From the NCBI GenBank assembly GCA_005223045.1, contig NJBM01000008.1, forward strand, positions 186,001 to 250,000: a DNA stretch of 64,000 nt, given 5' to 3'. Position numbers and translations under genes: made by a program. Under the pieces are notes generated by a model, which made no database searches, had not been told where the DNA came from, and worked only from the letters and a program-made list of their open reading frames with translations. Position 1 is the first letter of the stretch; every line of letters starts with the position of its first letter. This DNA is from Planctomycetes bacterium B3_Pla. Its GTDB lineage: Bacteria; Planctomycetota; Phycisphaerae; Sedimentisphaerales; Anaerobacaceae. Positions 27,004 through 34,017 of this stretch are shown in pieces.

Positions 27004-27630
27004 CTACAGTGTTCTGCGTCTGCGCAGCCAACTGACGAGGGCCGCACCGATACCGCCGAGTATAATGGCGCCGGGAGCGGGAATGGTTTGAGCCGGGCCG
27101 GTATTCGTATCGCCCCAGCCGGCATCGCCGGTGTTCCAGACCCAGCCGCTTTCGACGGAGTTCCAGTCCCAGCCCCAACCGCCGTTACCGGAATCTGTGC
27201 CCCAACCACCGTCGCCTGAGTCCCAGCCACCGTCACCGGAGTCTGTACCCCAGCCGCCGTCGCCGGAGTCATAGATCCAACTGCCGTCGCCGGAACTCCA
27301 GCCCCAGTTGTCGCCGGACTCATAGATCAGGCCGTCACCGCCGGAGTCAGGGTCAGGGTCAGGATCAGGATCAGTGCCTGAGCCGCTATCGACATAGTAA
27401 TAGCGCACGCGGTGACCATACTGGTCCCAGCCAAAGACATCGTCAAAGAGCCAATACAACCACTCCGTGAGGAAGAAGTCTGGGTCTTTCGAAACGTCTT
27501 TGGCCATCAAAGTACCGGGTGATTCGGTTTGAGACGATTCTGCCGCTGATAAGGTGGGATTCGCCATTACGGTGGAACATAGCCCAATACATATTGCGGC
27601 TACGGCATAGATCAATAAGAGCTTTTTCAT
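27004..27630 (-). CDS. PEP-CTERM-like exported protein with GDGGW repeats
   Basis: 208 residues. A Sec signal (MKKLLLIYAVAAICIGLCSTVMA) opens the protein. A middle stretch carries 'DPDPDPDPDSG', then about eight imperfect units of the form S-G-D-G-G-W-G/D-x-x from about 108 to 165. The C-terminus 'IPAPGAIILGGIGAALVS', ending in WLRRRRTL, is the planctomycete variant of the PEP-CTERM sorting signal: a short motif, a membrane helix and an Arg cluster. Exosortase and archaeosortase systems process such tails during export to the cell surface. Trp/Gly/Asp-rich repeats suggest a surface or matrix protein. Long direct repeats flank the gene on both sides, and a good promoter lies 142 bp upstream. 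Confidence 0.82.
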   Translation of the reverse strand: MKKLLLIYAVAAICIGLCSTVMANPTLSAAESSQTESPGTLMAKDVSKDPDFFLTEWLYWLFDDVFGWDQYGHRVRYYYVDSGSGTDPDPDPDPDSGGDGLIYESGDNWGWSSGDGSWIYDSGDGGWGTDSGDGGWDSGDGGWGTDSGNGGWGWDWNSVESGWVWNTGDAGWGDTNTGPAQTIPAPGAIILGGIGAALVSWLRRRRTL

Positions 27631-27981
27631 CTTCTTTACCCCCCGCGTAGTTCTTTGAAAAGGTGTGTTGCGAAAGTGCTAAACCGTCAAATCAGCAACG
27701 GACCTTAATCATCGAACACAGGAAACTGCCGCCGATCTCGATTACTATTTTGATCCCCCAGCGGTAAAAGTATTTTACCATATCAGCGCCTTAAAGTCAA
27801 GAGCTTTTAGCATTTGTCCGATAAATCCGGGGACTCTTTACTTGTTTCAGCTTTCTATTTAGGTTCTCTCGTATCTCGCATAGAGGGAATTAGAGCGGCA
27901 CAGCACATCTTTTGACTTTATCTCTGTGTTTTGAAGGTAATGAGATTTGTTGATCGTGCATCTGTGCAATCCGCGGTTTGT
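27631..27981 (-). other. intergenic region with PEP-CTERM promoter and a repeat copy
   Basis: About 350 bp between the PEP-CTERM-like gene and the lnt-like gene. It holds the promoter at 27772-27800, a perfect hairpin GGTAAAAGTATTTTACC overlapping its -10 (27763-27779), and most of repeat copy 2. No coding gene is seen. Confidence 0.6.
27772..27800 (-). promoter_or_regulatory. sigma70-type promoter of the PEP-CTERM-like gene
   Basis: -35 TTGACT (27800-27795), 17-bp spacer and -10 TAAAAT (27777-27772), preceded by TGG. It lies about 142 bp upstream of the start at 27630. A 7-bp perfect inverted repeat, GGTAAAA/TTTTACC, spans the -10 and could be an operator or an early-transcript hairpin. Confidence 0.65.
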
Positions 27982-28027
27982 CTAAATAGATTCCTCGGCA
28001 GGGCTCGAAATGACGGGCGCAGAGCAG
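27913..28027 (+). repeat. long imperfect repeat, copy 2
   Basis: This copy matches the unit at 26825-26999 in order and orientation ('TTTATCTCTGTGT', 'TTGATCGTGCATCTGTGCAATCC', 'TAAATAGATTCCTCGG', 'CTCGAAATGACGGGCGCAG') but lacks the nested block. Its last 45 bp overlap the 3' end of the lnt-like reading frame. Confidence 0.6.
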
Positions 28028-29424
28028 CGTCTTTCAAGAACAAGATAAACTGCAACGAGCAGGCCGCCGACTACGACAAACCAATAGCCGAATCGGCTGA
28101 AGATCGTCTGCGTATCACAGACCGAAACGTCGGCCACAAGCAGGCCCGGGTCCTCCTTGAAGTGGTCACTTACGGCCAGCCTCTTGCCGGTCGGAGAAAT
28201 GATCGCGCTGATGCCGTTGGAGGCAGCTCGGACGACAGCAAAACGTGATTCGATGGCCCTGTGGATTGAGTTTTGAAAATGGGCCTTGCGCACCTGGGCC
28301 CAGTCATTGGTCGGAACGACCACAATGCCCGCAGACTTAGCGCCATATCGACGGGAGATATCGGTGTAGTTGTCGTCGTGACAGATCATCGCTCCCACTG
28401 AGACTCCGTCGATAGTGATAAGGACGGGCCTGCCAGTCCCTGTTGGGTTATTCTCGAATGGTGTTAAGTGGGTCTTAGTGTACCGGCCCAGGACATCCCC
28501 GGTAGGGTCGATGAAGGCCATGCGGTTCTCCTGGCTTTTCGTGTCAAAGTAGCCCACAGCAAGATAGATACGGTGCCGGCGGGATAGCTCCACGAACCTG
28601 GAGAAAGGGGCTCGATTCGGATCATCATATTCTGCAAACGCGGTCTCCGGCGAGACGACGAGCCTGGCGCCCTGACGGGCCGCTGCCGCTACGGGCTTGG
28701 CGTAAAGCCTGTCAAAGCTTCCGGACGTTCCCATACCGCCTTCTTGCTGCGAGAGTGCCCATCCGATTGTGGCTACCTTCAAGTATCCGATAGGCTTGTA
28801 AGATAAAGCCGTCGCATCGACGACGGCTACAACGCCGACCACACCGGCTAAGGCCAGGATCGATGCAAGTCGCCGTCTCCGGTTCAGAAATGAATTCACC
28901 GCAAGGGCCTGCGTTGCACCGAGGACGAACATCAATCCGGGTGTGCCGGTGGCGCAGGTGAATGCAATCACACCCGGATACCACGACCAACAACGAGCAA
29001 ACGACTGAGCCGTACCCCACATGGGCATCGCCGTTATGACAACCCAGTCGAATACGGCCAGCAGCGCGCCGAAGGCGAAACAGCCCATGATGCCTGCCGG
29101 GCGAACCAGCGACCAGGAGACTGCGACCAGGACCATGAGTAAGACGATAAAATATGCCACCAGGATCAAGCTTATCGCCGGTGGAAGCCGCAACCACAAT
29201 ATTTGCGGAGCGACAAAACCCAGGCCCATGAGGAGTCCCGTACCGAAACACTCGCGCCACCGGCGCATCCGTCGCAGCGCCACCAGCAGAGGTACAAGGG
29301 CAAGCACCTGAACGGGGGCCAGAACTGGAAATATCCCGGTTGCCATCAGCAACGTGCCGCTCAGAAAGCCGGCGAGTGGACCCATCTGTGTCTTCCACCA
29401 TCTTAGCCCGGTCTTTTCATCCAT
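27982..29424 (-). CDS. lnt: apolipoprotein N-acyltransferase-like membrane protein (Lnt/carbon-nitrogen hydrolase)
   Basis: About 480 residues. The ATG at 29424 is preferred over the adjacent GTG. Six to seven hydrophobic segments fill residues 12-215. A carbon-nitrogen hydrolase domain follows with the Glu-Lys-Cys triad visible: Glu in 'VVSPETAFAEY', Lys in 'YTKTHLTPFE' and Cys in 'VGAMICHDDNY'. A final membrane segment ('FGYWFVVVGGLLVAVYLVLE') is as in Lnt. Lnt transfers the third acyl chain to lipoproteins at the periplasmic face. The last nine codons (...VISSPAEESI) come from dispersed repeat copy 2, so the natural end was probably extended by repeat insertion. Some planctomycetes have several Lnt paralogs, so housekeeping status is unproven. 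Confidence 0.85.
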   Translation of the reverse strand: MDEKTGLRWWKTQMGPLAGFLSGTLLMATGIFPVLAPVQVLALVPLLVALRRMRRWRECFGTGLLMGLGFVAPQILWLRLPPAISLILVAYFIVLLMVLVAVSWSLVRPAGIMGCFAFGALLAVFDWVVITAMPMWGTAQSFARCWSWYPGVIAFTCATGTPGLMFVLGATQALAVNSFLNRRRRLASILALAGVVGVVAVVDATALSYKPIGYLKVATIGWALSQQEGGMGTSGSFDRLYAKPVAAAARQGARLVVSPETAFAEYDDPNRAPFSRFVELSRRHRIYLAVGYFDTKSQENRMAFIDPTGDVLGRYTKTHLTPFENNPTGTGRPVLITIDGVSVGAMICHDDNYTDISRRYGAKSAGIVVVPTNDWAQVRKAHFQNSIHRAIESRFAVVRAASNGISAIISPTGKRLAVSDHFKEDPGLLVADVSVCDTQTIFSRFGYWFVVVGGLLVAVYLVLERRCSAPVISSPAEESI

Positions 29425-29663
29425 CACTTGTATATTATACTTAAATGAGCTTAGTTTTGCCGCCGGAATTCGGGCCCGCAGACGAGAGAATTTCGAACAA
29501 ACCTAACGTGCTGGACACAGGTGTGCGTGATGTTACAATAGGCGCCGTGCGAGTCTGGATCGTCTTCAGGCTTGGCCCAAATAGGAAATGTCGTTTACAT
29601 AAGAGATGTTGCTTTTGCCTGCTGCTTCCACAACGGTCGTGGGCGGACCAGAAGGACGAGATA

Positions 29664-30875
29664 ATGATGGACATGCCGACAGGAACATGTAAGGCGTTTT
29701 TCGGCGCGAGTATAAAACGCAGCTTTGCGGTTTTCGTGGCTGTTGTATTCTCTGTGGTACTGGTTGTCACCGGGGCCTCGGGCAAAAATGGGGGGCGCAC
29801 TGCCGCCGGCCATCCGGCCGAAGGCAAGCTCGAATCGTTTCTGGGCGAGCCGAAGCTTGATATTCAACGGGTACACAAGGGGGGCAGGTTCCCCAATATT
29901 GTCGTTGCTGTTGACGGCACGGTGCTGGCTCTCTGGGGAGGCGTCAAGGTGCGGCGAAGCGAAGACGGCGGCCGGACCTGGGGGGCCAAGATCATGGTCG
30001 CAGAGGGATTTATGGGCGGCGGCGCCATCGTAAACGAAACCAATGGAGAGATTCTGGCCTTTGTTGAGGAAAACCACCCACCGGCTGCGCTGACCGTTTA
30101 CCGCAGCAAAGATCACGGCAAGACCTGGTCTTCGATGGAGGCTGTAATCAAGCCGGATACTAATGGCAACGTGCCTTCCATGCACATGAATGAAGCAGGC
30201 ATTACGCTGCGGCACGGCAGTCATGCCGGGCGGATCATTCGTGCGGCGAGGCATTACGCCGGCCGCAACCATCGCGATAAATGGCCCGAGCATTACACCA
30301 CCGCCATCTACAGTGACGACGGCGGCAAAACCTGGAGTACCAGCAAACCCTTTGCTCAGATGGGAACAGGTGAAGCGGCTGTTGCCGAGTTGTCTGACGG
30401 CCGTCTGTACTACAATTCCCGTGCTCATTGGAACAGGAACAAGCCGCCACTGCGACGACGCTGCGCCTTCAGCGCCGGCGGCGGCGAGACCTGGATTGAC
30501 TGGCAGATCGTCGAGATCCTGCCGGATGGGCCGCAGAACACGAACTACGGATGTATGGGAGGCCTGGTGCGCCTGCCGATTCAAGGTAAAGATATCCTGA
30601 TCTACAGCAATTGCGACAGCCCCGACGGCCGTAAGCTCGGGACGGTGTGGGCCAGCTTCGATGGCGGGAAGACCTGGCCTTTAAAGCGACTAGCCCACAA
30701 AGGCAGTTTTGCTTATTCCTCTCTGAGCGCAGGACGGCCGGCAACAAAGAGTGAAGGCTGGATCTATCTCCATTTCGAGAGCAGCGGATCAAAAGTGGCG
30801 AGATTCAATCTCAGTTGGTTGCTCAACGGAGAGAAGACAGGCGACGGAGAACTGCCGAAGTGGCTCTCGAAGTAA
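29664..30875 (+). CDS. exported sialidase-like BNR/Asp-box protein
   Basis: About 403 residues from the ATG at 29664, which has GAAGGACGAG upstream and opens a signal peptide ('KRSFAVFVAVVFSVVLVVTGASG'). At least five Asp-box units (S-x-D-x-G-x-T-W) are spaced through a six-bladed propeller: 'SEDGGRTW', 'SKDHGKTW', 'SDDGGKTW', 'SAGGGETW' and 'SFDGGKTW'. An 'RFPNIVVAVDGTVLALWGG' stretch near the N-terminus and 'HGSHAGRIIRAARHYAG' in the middle recall exo-alpha-sialidases (RIP-like and Arg-triad regions). Sialidase activity is not proven; many planctomycete relatives act on other glycans or are uncharacterised. It stands alone on the plus strand with the lnt-like gene divergent upstream. Confidence 0.82.
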   Translation: MMDMPTGTCKAFFGASIKRSFAVFVAVVFSVVLVVTGASGKNGGRTAAGHPAEGKLESFLGEPKLDIQRVHKGGRFPNIVVAVDGTVLALWGGVKVRRSEDGGRTWGAKIMVAEGFMGGGAIVNETNGEILAFVEENHPPAALTVYRSKDHGKTWSSMEAVIKPDTNGNVPSMHMNEAGITLRHGSHAGRIIRAARHYAGRNHRDKWPEHYTTAIYSDDGGKTWSTSKPFAQMGTGEAAVAELSDGRLYYNSRAHWNRNKPPLRRRCAFSAGGGETWIDWQIVEILPDGPQNTNYGCMGGLVRLPIQGKDILIYSNCDSPDGRKLGTVWASFDGGKTWPLKRLAHKGSFAYSSLSAGRPATKSEGWIYLHFESSGSKVARFNLSWLLNGEKTGDGELPKWLSK

Positions 30876-30886
30876 CTGGTCAGCAT

Positions 30887-30920
30887 ATCCTTCGCCTTCG
30901 GCTCAGGATGACAAAACGCC
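30887..30920 (+). repeat. dispersed short repeat (CCTTCG..CTCAGGATGACA type)
   Basis: 'ATCCTTCGCCTTCGGCTCAGGATGACAAAACGCC' lies between convergent genes and is related to the TTCGG..CTCAGGA units near 23371 and to the degenerate copy at 26883. Confidence 0.5.
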
Positions 30921-30949
30921 GGTCGCCTTTGAGTTTTTCCTGATTCGTA

Positions 30950-32254
30950 CTATACCAGCGGTGTTTTGCCGGGGATGGCGACCGGCCTCATCGGCAGATC
31001 GGTAAATTCGTGTTTTGGCGGGCTCAGGTCCAGCTTCGAGGCTTTCAATGCCCAGTCCCATTTCAATGCCCGGCCGGTATATGCGCTCATGCGTCCCATT
31101 ATGCACGTCAGGGTGCTTTCGGCGATGCGTTTGCCCTCATTCAGGTGCGTGCCTGAACGAATCGCGGCGATCTGGTCGGCATGTTGCTTGACCGTCGGGC
31201 TTGGATTCGGGCCGTCGTACTTGAACGGTTTTTCGCCGTCAATAATGAAATCGCCTTCGTGCGTGTATGCCCGGCCCTTTGTTCCGATCACGCGTGCGTC
31301 CTGGCGGTAGCTCAGTCCGTCGATCTGCGAACCCATGTACGAAACTCGTACTCCGCCGGGATACTCGTATTCGACAGAGATATGGTCGTAAATGTTGCCG
31401 TATTCGGGGCCGGTCCGCACCTGCCTGCCGCCGAGAGCGATGCACTGCACCGGATGCGCATCCAGAGCCCAGTTCATTCTGTCTAAGTTGTGGATGTGCA
31501 TCTCAACGATGAAGTCGCCGCTGAGCCAGGTCAGAAACAGCCAGCGCCGGAGGTGCCATTCCATGTCGGACCATCCCGGCCGGCGTTGTTTGGTTGCTTC
31601 CGACCAATTGAGCATTCCGCCGCCGATCCTGAGGCACTGGCCGCCAACGATTTCGCCGATGTCGCCGTTGTGAATCCTCTTCATGCCCTCGACTAAGTGC
31701 GCGACCCGGCGACTCTGCGTGCCGGCGACAATCGTCAGGTCCTTTTCGTCCGCTATCCGGGCCGACTCAAGCACCGAGCGAACACCTACGGGATCCACAG
31801 CGGCCGGCTTTTCCATAAACACGTGCTTGCCCGCCTCCACGGCGGCGCGCAGGTGGTCGGGGCGAAAGTAGGGCGGTTCGGTCAGAATCACCAAGTCCAC
31901 GTCGGATGCCAGGACCTTCTTGTGGGCGTCCCACCCGACAAAACAAGTGTCGTCGGTTACCTTTACCTTGCCGGGGAGTTTTTCATTGAGCCGCCTGCGG
32001 GAATTATCCACGCGGTCTTTGAAAAGGTCGCCCATCGCGACAAGCTCGACGTTCGGCGCTGCGCTTAAGCAGTTTGTCGTGTCATAGGTGCCGCGTCCGC
32101 CGCATCCGATCAGCCCCAGGCGGATCTTATTCGACCCGGCGGCAAACATTCGATTCGTGCCGGACAGCAGCGTCGCCGCTCCCGCCACACCCGAAGTCTT
32201 GATGAAATCCCTGCGGGAAATCCCGTTTGTCTTTTGATCTGTCTTGCTTTCCAT
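30950..32254 (-). CDS. RR-exported Gfo/Idh/MocA family oxidoreductase
   Basis: About 434 residues from the ATG at 32254, preferred because AAGGA lies seven bases upstream; a start at 32290 would overlap the preceding gene. The RR leader is 'GISRRDFIKTSGVAGAA'. The Rossmann segment is 'IRLGLIGCGGRGTYDTTNC', then 'ELVAMGDLFKDR', and the catalytic-region motif is 'HVFMEKPAAVDP'. The C-terminal domain has 'WLSGDFIVEMHIHNLDRMNWAL' with conserved His residues. It resembles the 7825-9183 copy in the order of its landmarks. It lies 28 bp downstream of the Sel1/TerB-like gene on the same strand and may be co-transcribed. Confidence 0.9.
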   Translation of the reverse strand: MESKTDQKTNGISRRDFIKTSGVAGAATLLSGTNRMFAAGSNKIRLGLIGCGGRGTYDTTNCLSAAPNVELVAMGDLFKDRVDNSRRRLNEKLPGKVKVTDDTCFVGWDAHKKVLASDVDLVILTEPPYFRPDHLRAAVEAGKHVFMEKPAAVDPVGVRSVLESARIADEKDLTIVAGTQSRRVAHLVEGMKRIHNGDIGEIVGGQCLRIGGGMLNWSEATKQRRPGWSDMEWHLRRWLFLTWLSGDFIVEMHIHNLDRMNWALDAHPVQCIALGGRQVRTGPEYGNIYDHISVEYEYPGGVRVSYMGSQIDGLSYRQDARVIGTKGRAYTHEGDFIIDGEKPFKYDGPNPSPTVKQHADQIAAIRSGTHLNEGKRIAESTLTCIMGRMSAYTGRALKWDWALKASKLDLSPPKHEFTDLPMRPVAIPGKTPLV

Positions 32255-32282
32255 GAGTCTTCCTTTCGACCAATAGCGTTTC

Positions 32283-33761
32283 TCAACCACCTCGTACTTT
32301 TGGACGGCTCTTGCGAAAAATCTTCACTTCATCGGCGAGTATCTGTTTCATAATCACCGTGGACATGTTGAAGAATTTAGCCAGGCTCTTTAGCTCGCGC
32401 TCCTCATTGGGAGTGACTTTTCCATCGGCCAGAGCCTTCTTGCAGGCCTGGCGGAACTGTAATTCGACAGCTTTAGTCGGCCCGGCCTTTCGGTTTTGCT
32501 GGAAAATCTTCACCTCGTCCTTGAGTATCTCTTTCATAGCCCGGTTGGATATCTTGAAGTATTTGGCCAGGTTCTTCAACTGACGCTCCTCGGCCATTGT
32601 CACTCTTCCGTCGGCCAGGGCTTTTTTGCAGGCCCTGCGAAATTGCAACTCGACGTTGCGAGTCGGGGCCACGTTCAGACCGGCCTGAAAAGTTTTTTTC
32701 TCATCCTCGAATATTCGTTTCGCGATTTCCCCGGGCATCTTTAACGATTTGCCCAGTGTCGTGAGCTCTTGTTTCTCATCGACGGTGACTTTGCCGCCGG
32801 CCAGCGCGTTCTTACATGCAATCCGGAACTTTAGCTCGGCATCTCTGGCCCGCTGTATCTTCATGTCTCGCTGGAAAGTCTCTTTCTCCTCGTCAAATAG
32901 TCTTTTCACCGTTTCCTGAGACATTTTCAACGATTCAGCTAACGTATTGAGCTCTCGCTTCTCATCAATAGTCACTTTGCCGTCTGCCAGGGCGTCTTTA
33001 CATGCCGTGCGGAATTGTTGCTCGGCTTCTGCGGCCTCTACAGGGCCGTCACTCTCGGCCTCGGCGAGTTCATCCTCCAGTCGTTTCAATGCTTCGCCGG
33101 CCCTTTCATATCCCTTTGCGGCCGCTCTTCGATACCACTGGGCTGCTTCTTCTTTGTCCTCCGGCACGGCGCTGCCCCATTCGTAATGCACACCAAGATT
33201 GTACTGGCCGGTTTCATCGTCCTGGAGGGCTGCCTTGCGATGCCACTTCAAAGCTGCGGCTTCATCGGAAGCGACGCCGCAGCCGGCGTCATAACACCAG
33301 CCAAGATTGGCCTGTGCTATCGCATATCCCTGCTCGGCCGATTTGCGATACCATTCGACTGCTTCGGCCTCGTCCCGGGGCACTCCATTGCCGTTTTGAT
33401 AACAAGAGCCGATATGATTCTGTGCCGGAGGATAGCCCTGCTCGGCGGCCTTCAGGTGCCAGCCGATGGCATGAATGTCGCTAATCTCGACGCCAAGGCC
33501 TTCATCGTAGCAGCGTCCGAGCAGCCACTGTGCCTCGCGCACTCCAAGCTCGGCCGCCTGTCTCCATTCCGACAGCCGATTGAAAACATTCTTGCGGATG
33601 AATGGCCTGCTTCCCTCGCCACTGCTAACGGATTCTTCACACTCTTTTGTATCTCTAACGCAGCGTTCTCGAAGATCCTCGACATCAGCCAGATTGGAGC
33701 CGCACTCCGGACAAAATTTGGCGCTGTCGGGAATCGCCGCATTGCACTTATCGCATTCCAT
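32283..33761 (-). CDS. zinc-ribbon / Sel1-repeat / four TerB-like-repeat protein
   Basis: About 492 residues from the ATG at 33761 (MECDKCNAAIP). A start four codons upstream is possible but has the ribosome site too close. Residues 3-22 form a zinc ribbon (C-D-K-C ... C-P-E-C). About residues 65-240 contain Sel1-like TPR repeats ('AQWLLGRCYDEGLGV', 'AQNHIGSCYQNGNGVPRD', 'AQANLGWCYDAGCGV', 'GQYNLGVHYEWGSAVPED'). About residues 245-490 hold four near-identical units of 55-60 residues, each 'F-R-x-A-C-K-x-A-L-A-D/G-G-K/R-V-T', then a Leu-rich helix and 'E-K-x-x-F-Q', which resembles TerB-like helical domains. No signal peptide, so cytoplasmic. Sel1 repeats mediate protein contacts; function is unknown. 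Confidence 0.8.
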   Translation of the reverse strand: MECDKCNAAIPDSAKFCPECGSNLADVEDLRERCVRDTKECEESVSSGEGSRPFIRKNVFNRLSEWRQAAELGVREAQWLLGRCYDEGLGVEISDIHAIGWHLKAAEQGYPPAQNHIGSCYQNGNGVPRDEAEAVEWYRKSAEQGYAIAQANLGWCYDAGCGVASDEAAALKWHRKAALQDDETGQYNLGVHYEWGSAVPEDKEEAAQWYRRAAAKGYERAGEALKRLEDELAEAESDGPVEAAEAEQQFRTACKDALADGKVTIDEKRELNTLAESLKMSQETVKRLFDEEKETFQRDMKIQRARDAELKFRIACKNALAGGKVTVDEKQELTTLGKSLKMPGEIAKRIFEDEKKTFQAGLNVAPTRNVELQFRRACKKALADGRVTMAEERQLKNLAKYFKISNRAMKEILKDEVKIFQQNRKAGPTKAVELQFRQACKKALADGKVTPNEERELKSLAKFFNMSTVIMKQILADEVKIFRKSRPKVRGG

Positions 33762-34017
33762 AAAGCCATCCACCGTCTATTCAACGTTTGCTCATGAGAT
33801 ACATGTTAAGGACTTTTAAAGATTAAGCAAATGCAAAATCCTCTATCGTCAAGTCTTGGAAAGGGCAATGGTCTCTGTAAAGTAACTTTTGCAGCGGCGA
33901 ATCTGCCTGTTGCCGGATTAACCACCATCGGAGCAATTCATTGCAATCTATCCGTGTCGCTTTATAATAACCGTGCGTAAGACAACGGTTCCGAGGAAAC
34001 TTGAAAGGGGTCTGACC

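Noticed and set aside
33963-33968. TATAAT as a promoter of the esterase gene
   Set aside because: No -35 at 16-18 bp (TTGCAA is at only 15 bp); too weak to call.
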